Assembly: GCF_029054785.1 (NCBI RefSeq)
Contig: NZ_JAIDEN010000099.1
Span: forward strand, 1 to 30,607
DNA from: Duncaniella sp.
GTDB lineage: Bacteria; Bacteroidota; Bacteroidia; Bacteroidales; Muribaculaceae
Direction of reading: 5' to 3'
DNA: 30,607 bases
Below are positions 23,007-30,607 of this stretch, piece by piece. The notes beneath the pieces are model-generated. The model was not told the origin of the DNA. It did not search any database and saw nothing but the letters and a program-made list of their open reading frames with translations. Within the stretch, counting starts at the first letter, position 1, and each line of letters opens with the position of its first letter. The position numbers were made by a program, and so were the translations under genes.

Positions 23007-23293
23007 AGCGCACCTATCCGAAACACATAGCAGGCATAATAGACGAGGCGATGGAGCGGGCAGGTCTTACCGAAAGCCTCAACGGGCAGAAAGCCGCCGC
23101 AGCCTGGATCGACGTGGTCGGTCCGGCCATAAACCGCTACACCACCCGCCGATATGTAAGTTCAGGTGTGCTGCATGTCTATCTGACCTCGGCTCCTCTG
23201 AAAAATGAACTTTCCTTCAACCGCGACCGACTGATCTCGGCCATCAACCGTGTGGTCGGCGCAGAAGTGATAAGTGACGTACAGTTTCATTAA
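23003..23293 (+). CDS. DUF721 / DciA-like protein
   Basis: This 96-residue protein contains the compact DUF721 domain: AMERAGLTESLNGQKAAAAWIDVVGPAINRYTTRRYVSSGVLHVYLTSAPLKNELSFNRDRLISAIN. DUF721 is the core of DciA, the loader of the replicative helicase in many bacteria without DnaC or DnaI, and it commonly lies next to recF. The start at 23003 overlaps the recF stop (ATGA), so the two are translationally coupled; the frame upstream of it is inside recF. The protein is shorter than Proteobacterial DciA and lacks an extra C-terminal domain. The helicase-loading role is carried over from the family. Confidence 0.85.
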   Translation: MKRTYPKHIAGIIDEAMERAGLTESLNGQKAAAAWIDVVGPAINRYTTRRYVSSGVLHVYLTSAPLKNELSFNRDRLISAINRVVGAEVISDVQFH

Positions 23294-23309
23294 ACAACCT
23301 CTAAAAATC

Positions 23310-23774
23310 ATGAGTTCAACCTACTGTGAATCCATTGTGGAAAACTATCGCCACCGGATGCCGTTGCAGATGAGATTCAATGACATCGACATGCTCGGCC
23401 ATCTCAACAACAGCGTCTATCTCACAATGATGGATCTTGCCAAGGCCCGATATTTCGAGGCCGCCAACGGAGGTCCGGTCGATATCAGAACCCTTGGAGT
23501 GGTAGTTGTCAATATCAACGCTAATTTCTGTGCCCCGACCTTCCTTGACGAAGAAATCGAGGTGGAGACTGCCGTTGTCTCCATCGGCGAAAAAAGTCTG
23601 ATGCTCGAACAGCGCATATATGCCGTCAGAGACAGGCAGGTAAAATGCACATGCCGGACAATCATGTCCGGCTTCGACATCCGCACCAATACCTCGATCC
23701 CGATCTCGGAAGAGTGGATCGAAAAACTCGAAAATTATGAAGGCCGTCCGCTCCGACGCAAGAAAACCGAATGA
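23310..23774 (+). CDS. Acyl-CoA thioesterase (4HBT hotdog family)
   Basis: This 154-residue protein has the hotdog-fold thioesterase pattern: LQMRFNDIDMLGHLNNSVYLTMMDLARYF-like sequence with the catalytic Asp in DIDMLGHLNN (about residues 26-35), then VVVVNINANFCAPTFLDEEIEVETAVVSIGEKSLMLEQRI. It probably hydrolyses an acyl-CoA thioester; the substrate is not evident. The frame extends back to 23274 inside the previous gene, but MSSTYCES at 23310 is the likely start. The 13 nt TTAAACAACCTCT before it resemble the tip of the family 2 repeat. It lies between the DciA-like and rsmF genes. Confidence 0.88.
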   Translation: MSSTYCESIVENYRHRMPLQMRFNDIDMLGHLNNSVYLTMMDLAKARYFEAANGGPVDIRTLGVVVVNINANFCAPTFLDEEIEVETAVVSIGEKSLMLEQRIYAVRDRQVKCTCRTIMSGFDIRTNTSIPISEEWIEKLENYEGRPLRRKKTE

Positions 23775-23830
23775 TTTTCTCGCCTGACAACTCTGAATAT
23801 ATCCGAATTTACCTCTAAAAACCGCTTCTG

Positions 23831-25216
23831 ATGGCCCTACGGACTCTGCCTGAGGAATTCCTCGGCAAACTGACTGAAATGGATCTGGCGCAACTTGGCG
23901 AAGCTCTCGCCGAGGGTGAACCCTGCGTGTCTGTGAGACTCAACCCGACACGCGGCCTCAGCCCGGCCGATCTGCCCGCAAAGGCTGAGCCTGTGGCCTG
24001 GTGTCCGGACGGGTTCTACCTCTCCGAACGTCCGCGCTTCACCTTCGACCCGCTGCTGCATCAGGGATGCTATTACGTACAGGAAGCCTCCTCGATGTTC
24101 CACAGCCATGTGGCCCGTTCCATCTGCCGCCGTCTGGACTCTCCGCTGCGCGTGCTTGACTCCTGTGCCGCCCCCGGAGGCAAGACCACGGCAGTCATCG
24201 ACACTCTCCCTGAAGGCTCGCTGATGGTGGCCAACGAATATGTACCGGCGCGCGCCGCCGTGCTGCGTGAGAATCTGATCAAATGGGCCTCTCCTTCGAT
24301 TGTCGTGACCCGCGGCGACACTGCCTCGTTCCGCAAGCTCAGAAACTCCTTCGATCTGATCATAGCCGATGTTCCCTGCTCAGGCGAAGGGATGATGCGC
24401 AAAGATCCTGAAGCAGTCTCACAATGGTCCGAGGGACTGGTCCGCGAATGTGCCGAGCGCCAGTGGATGATCATCTCCAACCTGTGGCCGGCTCTGAAAC
24501 CCGGCGGTTTTCTGATTTACAGCACCTGCACTTTCAACCGTCTTGAAAACGAAGAGATGGTCTCGCGCATCATCGGAGAACTTGGGGCCGAGAGTGTGGC
24601 CGTCGAGACGGATCCTTCATGGAACATAGCACCGGGCATATCCACACCTCACCACTGCTACCGCTTCATGCCACACCGGCTCAGAGGCGAAGGTCTCTTC
24701 GTGGCCGTTGTACGCAAGGAAGGGGAGTGGCATGCGGATTCAGCCGACAGCCGTTCACGCTCCTCAAAAAGCAAGGCAAAACCCTCTCCCCAGCTCAAAG
24801 AAGCCGCCGGATGGCTTGACGGTAAACGGGCTGACTCTGTGAATGTCTACGCCGAAGCGGACCGCATCAGCGCTTTCCCATCGGCCCACGCCGACCTGCT
24901 CGGAAAAATCAAGCGCGAACTCGACGTTATCCACGAGGGTGTGCTGATGGCCACGGTCAAAGGCCGCGACCTGATTCCGAGCCAGTCACTGGCACTCTCT
25001 CCGCTCCTGTCAGCCGAAGCCTTTCCCGTCTGCGAAATAGACCGCAGCCAGGCACTCTCCTACCTCAGCGGCGAAGCTCTGACACTCCCTGACGACACTC
25101 CCCGCGGTTTCGTCCTGCTGAAATATTCCGGCCGCCCCCTCGGCTTCGTCAAGAACCTCGGCCGCCGCTCCAACAACCTCTATCCCGCCCCCTGGCGAAT
25201 CAAAACCAAACTGTAA
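23831..25216 (+). CDS. rsmF: RsmF-like rRNA (cytosine-5) methyltransferase
   Basis: This 461-residue SAM-dependent enzyme of the NOL1/NOP2/Sun family methylates a cytosine in rRNA. Motifs: an N-terminal segment ending in YYVQEASSMF, the SAM-binding DSCAAPGGKTT (about 112-122), IIADVPCSGEGMMRKDPEA (about 176-194) with one catalytic Cys, and LIYSTCTFNRLENEEMV (about 228-244) with the nucleophilic Cys in TCTF. The C-terminal part (LPDDTPRGFVLLKYSGRPLGFVKNLGRRSNNLYP) is the PUA-like RNA-binding tail typical of the RsmF branch. It precedes trmD by 9 nt, so two RNA methyltransferases are probably co-expressed. Confidence 0.92.
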   Translation: MALRTLPEEFLGKLTEMDLAQLGEALAEGEPCVSVRLNPTRGLSPADLPAKAEPVAWCPDGFYLSERPRFTFDPLLHQGCYYVQEASSMFHSHVARSICRRLDSPLRVLDSCAAPGGKTTAVIDTLPEGSLMVANEYVPARAAVLRENLIKWASPSIVVTRGDTASFRKLRNSFDLIIADVPCSGEGMMRKDPEAVSQWSEGLVRECAERQWMIISNLWPALKPGGFLIYSTCTFNRLENEEMVSRIIGELGAESVAVETDPSWNIAPGISTPHHCYRFMPHRLRGEGLFVAVVRKEGEWHADSADSRSRSSKSKAKPSPQLKEAAGWLDGKRADSVNVYAEADRISAFPSAHADLLGKIKRELDVIHEGVLMATVKGRDLIPSQSLALSPLLSAEAFPVCEIDRSQALSYLSGEALTLPDDTPRGFVLLKYSGRPLGFVKNLGRRSNNLYPAPWRIKTKL

Positions 25217-25225
25217 CTGAAAAAA

Positions 25226-25909
25226 ATGAGAATAGACATACTGACTGTACTTCCTGAAATGATTGAATCGCCCCTTAACTGCTCGATCCTCAAACGGGCA
25301 CAGGACAAGGGGCTGTGCGAAATCGTGGTCCACAATCTGCGTGAATACACCACCAACAAACACCGCAAGGTTGACGACTATCCCTTCGGGGGCGAAGCCG
25401 GAATGGTGATGCAGATCGAACCCGTAGACCGCGCCATAGCCGATCTGAAATCGCAACGCGACTATGATGAGGTCATCTTCACATCGCCCGACGGCGAACA
25501 GTTCGACCAGCCGATGGCCAACACACTCTCCCTCTCGCAGAACCTGATAATCCTCTGCGGCCACTACAAAGGTATTGACTACCGCATCCGCGAACACCTC
25601 ATCACCAAGGAGATCTCCATCGGCGACTATGTGCTGACCGGAGGCGAGATCCCGGCTGTTGTCATCGCCGACGCCATCATCCGCCTGATTCCCGGCGCCA
25701 TCGGTGACGAACAGAGCGCTCTGAGCGACTCTTTCCAGGACAATCTGCTCGCACCGCCAGTCTACACCCGCCCTGCGGAATACAAAGGATGGCGCGTCCC
25801 TGACGTCCTCCTTTCAGGCCATGCAGCCAAAATCGACGACTGGAAACACGAGCAGGCCCTCGCCCGCACCCGTCTCCTCCGCCCCGATCTCCTCAAGGGC
25901 ATGGAGTAA
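25226..25909 (+). CDS. trmD: tRNA (guanine37-N1)-methyltransferase
   Basis: TrmD makes m1G37 next to the anticodon and so prevents frameshifting. The 227 residues show MRIDILTVLPEMIESPLNCSILKRA at the N-terminus, DDYPFGGEAGMVMQIEPV (about 51-68), LIILCGHYKGIDYRIREHL (about 111-129) and IGDYVLTGGEIPAVVIADAIIRLIPGAIG (about 132-160), which form the SAM-binding trefoil knot. It is the last gene of the rightward run and is followed by a strong bidirectional terminator at 25972. Confidence 0.96.
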   Translation: MRIDILTVLPEMIESPLNCSILKRAQDKGLCEIVVHNLREYTTNKHRKVDDYPFGGEAGMVMQIEPVDRAIADLKSQRDYDEVIFTSPDGEQFDQPMANTLSLSQNLIILCGHYKGIDYRIREHLITKEISIGDYVLTGGEIPAVVIADAIIRLIPGAIGDEQSALSDSFQDNLLAPPVYTRPAEYKGWRVPDVLLSGHAAKIDDWKHEQALARTRLLRPDLLKGME

Positions 25910-25971
25910 GAGCTTGTTTCCCGACCCTCTCAGCCTCTCGCGCTTCTGCGACTGCCGAGCGCTTATGATAA

Positions 25972-26030
25972 AAAATCTCCGGCTGATATTTCTTGTTATC
26001 GGAAATATCAGCCGGAGATTTTATTTTTTG
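25972..26030. terminator. Bidirectional terminator between trmD and leuS
   Basis: A perfect 20-bp stem (25972-25991 / 26003-26022, centred on TCTCCGGCTGATATTT) with an 11-nt loop. A T-rich tract follows on the right (TTATTTTTTG) and A-rich sequence lies on the left (GATAAAAAA), so it can serve both converging genes. Confidence 0.94.
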
Positions 26031-26050
26031 TCCTTAGCGTGGCCGATTCA

Positions 26051-28825
26051 TCAGCCAACGACTATGTTGACAATCTTGTTGGGGACAACGATGATCTTCT
26101 TGATGCTCTTTCCTTCGAGCCATTTGGCTGAGGATTCATTTTCAAGCGCCAGTTTCTCGACTTCTTCCTTGGGAAGGTCAGCAGGTACCTGAATGGTAAA
26201 GCGGGCCTTACCGTTGAAAGAAACGGCATAATTGGCGGTGTTCTCCTTGAGATAGTCTTCATTCCACTCAGGCCAGCGGGCATCGTTGACGGTGCTGTCG
26301 TGTCCGAGGGCGCTGTGCCAGAGTTCTTCGGCCACGTGGGGCGCGAAGGGTGCGAGCACCACTGCAAGCGGTTCGAGCACCTCGCGGCTGTGACACTTGC
26401 AGGCTGAAAGTTCGTTGACACAGATCATGAACGCTGCGACCGATGTGTTGTAAGAGAAATTCTCGATGTCGCCTGTCACTTTCTTGATCAGCTTGTGGAC
26501 AGCCTTCAGGGCTTCTGCCGAAGGCTTGCTGTCATCGACGAGGCAGGCATCACCCTTGAAGTAGAGACCCCAGAGTTTCTTGATGAAACGGTTGACGCCG
26601 TCGATTCCGTTCGTATCCCAGGGCTTGCTCTGTTCGATCGGGCCGAGGAACATCTCGTAGAGACGGAGAGTGTCTGCGCCGTAGCGTTCTACGATATCGT
26701 CGGGGTTGACAACGTTGAACATCGACTTCGACATCTTCTCTACCGCCCAGCCGCAGATATATTTGCCGTCCTCAAGAATGAATTCCGCATCCTTGAACTC
26801 CGGACGCCATGCACGGAAGGCGTCGAGATCAAGCACATCGTTGCTGACACGGTTGACATCCACACGGATCGGAGTGGTGTCATACTGGTCTTTCAGACCC
26901 AGAGACACAAAAGTATTGGTGTCTTTGATGCGGTAGACAAAGTTTGTGCGGCCCTGGATCATGCCCTGGTTGATGAGCTTTCTGAAAGGCTCCTGCTCTA
27001 CAACATAACCGAGGTCATAGAGGAACTTGTTCCAGAAGCGGGAGTAGATCAGGTGGCCTGTGGCATGTTCGGTGCCTCCGATATAGAGGTCGACATTGCG
27101 CCAGTATTCGTCAGCCTCGCGGCCCACGAGAGCCTCGTTGTTGTCCGGATCCATGTAGCGCAGATAGTAGGCCGACGAACCTGCGAAACCGGGCATCGTG
27201 TTCAGCTCGATCGGATAGCCTTCGGGAGTCACCCAGTTTTTCGCACGTCCCAGCGGCGGCTCGCCGGTTTCGGTAGGCAGATATTTGTCAACCTCAGGCA
27301 GGAGCAGCGGAAGAGCCGATTCGGGCATCAGATGGGGGATTCCGTCTTTGTAATACACGGGGAAAGGCTCGCCCCAGTAGCGCTGACGGCTGAAAATTGC
27401 GTCGCGCAGACGATAGTTGACCTTGACGCGGCCAATGCCCTTCTCGGCGATGTAACGCTTGGTTGCGGCGATAGCTTCAGGCACTTCCAGACCGTTGAGC
27501 GAGAACTCACCGTTGGAGCTGTTCATCATCTTGCCGCTCTTGGCCTCGAAGCTCTGCTCTGAAACGTCGCAACCCTCGATCAGAGGGATGATCGGCAGAT
27601 CGAAATGACGTGCAAAGGCATAGTCGCGGCTGTCGTGGGCCGGAACGGCCATGATCGCGCCTGTTCCGTAGCCTGCAAGCACGTAGTCGCTGATATAGAT
27701 AGGAATTTCTTTACCGGTCAGAGGATTGACGGCATACGAGCCGGAGAAGACGCCTGAGACCTTCTTGTCGATCATGCGCTCGCGTTCGGTCTTGTGTTTG
27801 ATGCTGTCGAGATATTCATCGACGGCCTGACGCTGTTCCGGAGTGGTCACCATGCGGACATAGTCGCTTTCGGGAGCAAGAACCATGAAGGTCACACCGA
27901 AGACTGTGTCAGCGCGGGTGGTGAAAATTTCAAGTTCGAGATCCGAGCCGGCCACCTTGAAGCGCATCTCAGCACCTTCCGAACGGCCTATCCAGTTGCG
28001 CTGTGTCTCCTTGAGCGAATCGGTCCAGTCAAGATCGGCAAGGCCGTCGAGCAGACGCTGTGCGTAGGCAGAGACACGCAGACACCACTGATACATCAGT
28101 TTCTGTTCCACCGGATAGCCGCCGCGGATCGAAAGACCCTCGCTGACTTCGTCGTTGGCAAGCACGGTTCCAAGCTCAGGACACCAGTTGACCATAGTGT
28201 TGCCCAGATAGGCCATGCGGTAGTTCATCAGAGTGTCGCTCTTTTCCTTCTCACTCATGGCATTCCACCGGTCGGCTGTAAATTCAAGCTCCTCGGAGCA
28301 GGCGGCGTGGATACCCTCTGAACCGTTCTTCTCGAAATGGCTGACAAGGTCGGAGATCGGGCGGGCTTTGTCAAGTTCAGTGTCGTAGTAGCTCTCGACC
28401 ATCTTCATGAAAGCCCACTGAGTCCACTTGTAGAACTTCGGATCGCAGGTGCGCACCTCTCGGTCCCAGTCATAGCAGAAACCGATGCGGTCAAGCTGCT
28501 GACGATAGCGGGCGATATTGTCGGTGGTTGTCTTTTCAGGGTGCTGTCCGGTCTGGATGGCATACTGTTCAGCCGGCAGACCGTAGGCGTCATAGCCCAT
28601 CGGGTGGAGGACATTGAAACCTTGCAGACGTTTGTAGCGCGAATATATGTCAGATGCGATGTAGCCTAAGGGATGGCCCACATGCAGACCGGCCCCGGAG
28701 GGGTAGGGGAACATGTCGAGGACATAGTATTTCGGACGCGAGTTGTCAATCTCGGTCTTGTAGACCTTATTCTCACGCCAGTAGTTCTGCCAGCGTGATT
28801 CAATATCTCTATGATTGTATTCCAT
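26051..28825 (-). CDS. leuS: Leucyl-tRNA synthetase
   Basis: A class I aminoacyl-tRNA synthetase charging tRNA-Leu. It is 924 residues, in the range for Bacteroidetes LeuS. Motifs: PYPSGAGLHVGHPLGY near residues 37-52 (HIGH signature as HVGH), the CP1 editing domain with FTTRADTVFGVTFMVLAP and the GTGAIMAVPAHDSRDYAFA stretch whose Asp is used in editing, the catalytic KMSKS (about 698-702, VEKMSKSMFNVVNPDDIVERYGADTLRLY), and the C-terminal anticodon domain ending IKKIIVVPNKIVNIVVG. A long open frame on the opposite strand is a codon-bias shadow. It lies 85 nt downstream of nadA in the same direction; I see no promoter between them, so it may be read from the nadA promoter. Confidence 0.97.
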   Translation of the reverse strand: MEYNHRDIESRWQNYWRENKVYKTEIDNSRPKYYVLDMFPYPSGAGLHVGHPLGYIASDIYSRYKRLQGFNVLHPMGYDAYGLPAEQYAIQTGQHPEKTTTDNIARYRQQLDRIGFCYDWDREVRTCDPKFYKWTQWAFMKMVESYYDTELDKARPISDLVSHFEKNGSEGIHAACSEELEFTADRWNAMSEKEKSDTLMNYRMAYLGNTMVNWCPELGTVLANDEVSEGLSIRGGYPVEQKLMYQWCLRVSAYAQRLLDGLADLDWTDSLKETQRNWIGRSEGAEMRFKVAGSDLELEIFTTRADTVFGVTFMVLAPESDYVRMVTTPEQRQAVDEYLDSIKHKTERERMIDKKVSGVFSGSYAVNPLTGKEIPIYISDYVLAGYGTGAIMAVPAHDSRDYAFARHFDLPIIPLIEGCDVSEQSFEAKSGKMMNSSNGEFSLNGLEVPEAIAATKRYIAEKGIGRVKVNYRLRDAIFSRQRYWGEPFPVYYKDGIPHLMPESALPLLLPEVDKYLPTETGEPPLGRAKNWVTPEGYPIELNTMPGFAGSSAYYLRYMDPDNNEALVGREADEYWRNVDLYIGGTEHATGHLIYSRFWNKFLYDLGYVVEQEPFRKLINQGMIQGRTNFVYRIKDTNTFVSLGLKDQYDTTPIRVDVNRVSNDVLDLDAFRAWRPEFKDAEFILEDGKYICGWAVEKMSKSMFNVVNPDDIVERYGADTLRLYEMFLGPIEQSKPWDTNGIDGVNRFIKKLWGLYFKGDACLVDDSKPSAEALKAVHKLIKKVTGDIENFSYNTSVAAFMICVNELSACKCHSREVLEPLAVVLAPFAPHVAEELWHSALGHDSTVNDARWPEWNEDYLKENTANYAVSFNGKARFTIQVPADLPKEEVEKLALENESSAKWLEGKSIKKIIVVPNKIVNIVVG

Positions 28826-28910
28826 GATTCTTTTTGAGGTGATGAATGGAAAAAGGTCCTTTATATATAAAATATGGGAGGACTCGGCTTATTTATGGAT
28901 AAAATGGATT

Positions 28911-29876
28911 TTATTTGATTTCAAGCATTCGTGTGATCGGACGGCGGGCACGGTCGATGATCGCCGGATCAACCGTCACTTCAGGCAGCTCATAGCGCAG
29001 AGTGTTGTAGAGCTTCTGAAGGGTGTTGAGCTTCATGAACGAACAGTCGTTGCAGGCGCATGTCGAATCGGCCGGAGGAGCGGGGATGAATTTCTTCTGC
29101 GGACAGCGGCGACGCATTTCGTGAAGAATGCCGCTCTCGGTCGCAACGATGAACTCCTCGGCTTCGCTCTCTTCGGCCCACTTGAGCAGAACGGCGGTCG
29201 ATCCGAGTTTGTCGGCAACCAGACGGATCGGTTTCGGACATTCGGGATGGACGAGCACTTTCGCTCCGGGGTGCTGCTTCTTCAGCTCGATGATCTTTTC
29301 AAGCGAGAACTGTTCGTGGACGTGACAGGCACCGTCCCACAGGATCATTTCGCGTCCGGTCTGACTGTTGATGTAGTTTCCGAGATTGCGGTCCGGACCG
29401 AAGATGATCTTCTCGTCGGCGGGAAGAGAATTGACCACCTCCATCGCGTTGCCCGAAGTGACCACGATATCGGTCAGAGCCTTCACCGCGGCTGATGTGT
29501 TGACATAGCTGATGACGGTGTGGCCGGGATGTTCGGCAATGAATTTTTCCAGTTCCGGAGCAGGGCAGCTGTCGGCAAGCGAGCAGCCGGCGTTGAGGTC
29601 CGGGACGAGGACTTTCTTGTCGGGACAAAGGATCTTGACAGTCTCACCCATGAAGTGTACGCCACACATCACGATGATGTCATTGTCGAGCTTTTCAGCG
29701 ATTCGGGCCAGAGCCAGAGAGTCGCCGATGAAGTCAGCCAGATCCTGGATCTCGCCGATGGTATAGTAGTGGGCCAGGACGACTGCGTTCTTTTCTTTTT
29801 TGAGTCTTTTGATCTCGGCTGCCAAGTCGACCGACGGATCTACCGGGGCATCCACGAACCCTTTTTCAACATTCAT
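28911..29876 (-). CDS. nadA: Quinolinate synthase A
   Basis: NadA condenses iminoaspartate with dihydroxyacetone phosphate to quinolinate in de novo NAD synthesis, using a [4Fe-4S] cluster. The 321 residues contain VLAHYYTIGEIQDLADFIGDSLAL (about 33-56), MCGVHFMGETVKIL (about 89-102), VPDLNAGCSLADSC (about 110-123), ILWDGACHVHEQF, HPECPKP and the C-terminal CACNDCSFMKLNTLQKL. Conserved Cys residues in the MCGVHF, HPECP and CNDC regions are the expected cluster ligands. The usual partner nadB is not in this window. A candidate promoter with a palindrome at its start site lies about 200 nt upstream. Confidence 0.95.
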   Translation of the reverse strand: MNVEKGFVDAPVDPSVDLAAEIKRLKKEKNAVVLAHYYTIGEIQDLADFIGDSLALARIAEKLDNDIIVMCGVHFMGETVKILCPDKKVLVPDLNAGCSLADSCPAPELEKFIAEHPGHTVISYVNTSAAVKALTDIVVTSGNAMEVVNSLPADEKIIFGPDRNLGNYINSQTGREMILWDGACHVHEQFSLEKIIELKKQHPGAKVLVHPECPKPIRLVADKLGSTAVLLKWAEESEAEEFIVATESGILHEMRRRCPQKKFIPAPPADSTCACNDCSFMKLNTLQKLYNTLRYELPEVTVDPAIIDRARRPITRMLEIK

Positions 29877-30066
29877 TTATTTATTGGTTTTTATTTTGAA
29901 GAAAAAATTTTTTCCAAAAACTCTCTAAGTAGAAGTATGATGGATGTTAAAAAGTAAAATAACTTTTCAGCCTATTGCTTGCATATATGGGTTATTGATA
30001 TCCAATTTACATTAATTACAATGTTATTTACATGTTAAGTATAGGCTTTTCAGTTGCTTAGTATAG

Positions 30067-30087
30067 TTATTAACATCGTGTTAATAA
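30067..30087. promoter_or_regulatory. Palindrome at the presumed nadA transcription start
   Basis: TTATTAACA-TCG-TGTTAATAA has perfect 9-bp arms and a 3-nt centre. It begins 4 nt past the minus-strand -7 box, i.e. at the expected start site, where a repressor could bind. Confidence 0.5.
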
Positions 30088-30091
30088 TGTG

Positions 30092-30123
30092 CAAAGTTAA
30101 AAACTTTTCATGGGATTTACAAC
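30092..30123 (-). promoter_or_regulatory. Candidate nadA promoter
   Basis: Minus strand: TAACTTTG (30092-30099) matches TAnnTTTG. GTTG (30120-30123), 20 nt upstream, is a weak -33 match. The leader to nadA would be about 210 nt. Confidence 0.5.
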
Positions 30124-30327
30124 CGTTTTCTGTTGAAAAGGGGCTTGAAAACCGCTTGATAGATTTATTATAACTTATTTTGAATCCGGTCAGGAAGTTT
30201 TATACCCGCCATAGTATCAGATATGCAAGCTTATTCTTTGAAAAGTCATTGAAATGTTATTTACAGTTTTCAACATAGTTTTGAACATTGTTAATAACTC
30301 CTGAAAGTGTCTCATCGGAACAGATTC

Positions 30328-30495
30328 TGACAGGGTCGGAAGGTCATGTTTAAAGAGCATTTGACAGGATCAGATTGTCTGTTGAAATATACATTTGAGA
30401 GGTCAAAAATCGAGCCGGAAGAGTATATGACGTGGTCGGATTTTCATGCTGGAATAGGCATTGACAAGGTCAGAAAATTGTGTTGGAGGAAGAGG
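30328..30495 (+). repeat. Degenerate 34-nt tandem array, five units
   Basis: Units begin at 30328, 30362, 30396, 30428 and 30462, that is 34, 34, 32 and 34 nt apart. Each opens TGAC or TGAG, then a GGTCGGA- or GGTCAGA-like core, then often TCATG and a GGAATAGGCATT- or GAAATATACATT-like end. A weaker sixth unit may precede (30294-30327). Confidence 0.7.
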
Positions 30496-30504
30496 CCTTG
30501 AGGA

Positions 30505-30607
30505 GCAGGCAGGCCGCGTTAGCGGTCAGAAGAATCCAGGCCACTGCAAGGGCCCCATAGGGGTCCGCAGCTGTGGTTTTAGAACCATCCCCACCCCCAC
30601 AAAAGAG
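30505..30607 (-). repeat. Truncated family 1 repeat at the window end
   Basis: It matches 2138-2243 in order: GCAGGC.GGCCGCG, AGCGGTC.GAAGA.TCCAGGCCA, TGCAAGGGC, GTCCGCAGCTGTGGT and the CCACAAAA tail. It is more diverged than the 1304-2258 copies and continues beyond the window. Confidence 0.85.

Larger units (their letters stand above)
29877..30607. other. Long gene-free region
   Basis: I see no credible gene in these 730 nt. The left part (29877-30300) is AT-rich with short repeated stretches (ATGTTATTTACA at 30021 and again at 30254) and the presumed nadA promoter. From 30328 to 30495 there is a degenerate 34-nt tandem array. From 30505 to the window end there is a truncated family 1 repeat. 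Confidence 0.75.

Noticed and set aside
23292..23304. A further copy of the family 2 element before the thioesterase gene
   Set aside because: Only 13 nt (TTAAACAACCTCT) match the element's tip and the first bases belong to the stop of the previous gene; too short to call.
26495..27562. 355-codon open frame antisense to leuS
   Set aside because: leuS is complete with all catalytic motifs on the other strand; the antisense frame is a product of GC-biased codon use and shows no recognisable domain.
29940..30310. Replication origin in the AT-rich region upstream of nadA
   Set aside because: Several TGTTAATAA- and TTTTCAACA-like stretches are present, but no clear cluster of DnaA boxes (TTATNCACA) and no origin-linked genes next to it.
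30328..30495. CRISPR array
   Set aside because: The regular 34-nt spacing is suggestive, but similarity extends through the unit and the cores are degenerate, with no distinct spacers.

Overview
The window looks like chromosomal DNA of a Bacteroidales bacterium, most likely of the Muribaculaceae/S24-7 type. The evidence is: Bacteroidetes-type promoters (TTTG, 19-20 nt, TAnnTTTG) ahead of many genes; no Shine-Dalgarno signals at starts; and Bacteroidales family proteins (DUF4919, a bacterial GH3 protein, DUF1846, a DciA-type DUF721 downstream of recF). The family-level placement is inferred from gene content and repeat style. No rRNA, tRNA or CRISPR array was seen.

Layout. 1-1127: three small accessory ORFs (two membrane proteins and a lipoprotein) beside a truncated repeat element. 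1128-2310: about 1.2 kb without genes, dominated by a composite palindromic repeat of about 950 bp with a 24/25-nt array. 2311-4590: a DUF1846 protein and a secreted SGNH hydrolase, leftward. 4875-6947: a PpiD-like periplasmic chaperone, rightward, closed by a strong hairpin terminator. 7108-8979: dnaX, leftward. 9235-10572: an ATPase/DUF234 protein, rightward, whose promoter is bracketed by repeated operator-like sites. 10665-17336: a leftward run holding a Bacteroidales membrane protein, a metal ABC permease, a Cys-rich anchored protein, a 319-bp MITE-like element, aroA, a membrane protein and a flippase-like protein. 17337-17751: divergent intergenic region with a 134-nt hairpin repeat. 17752-25909: a rightward run with two membrane/secreted proteins, a GH3 protein, alkaline phosphatase, recF, dciA-like, thioesterase, rsmF and trmD. 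26051-29876: leuS and nadA, leftward. 29877-30607: no gene; it holds the nadA promoter, a 34-nt degenerate tandem array and a truncated copy of the first repeat family.

Most genes are housekeeping: replication/repair (dnaX, recF, dciA-like), translation (leuS, trmD, rsmF), cofactor and aromatic biosynthesis (nadA, aroA) and envelope folding (ppiD). The unusual content is non-coding. Two dispersed palindromic repeat families occur; one carries a variable number of 24/25-nt units with dyad centres (1, 3 and 9 units in three arms). A separate 34-nt-period array has no obvious explanation. The ATPase/DUF234 gene has its promoter between two copies of a 25-nt repeat. For dnaX and recF the -7 box ends exactly 5 nt before the start codon, which suggests leaderless mRNAs.
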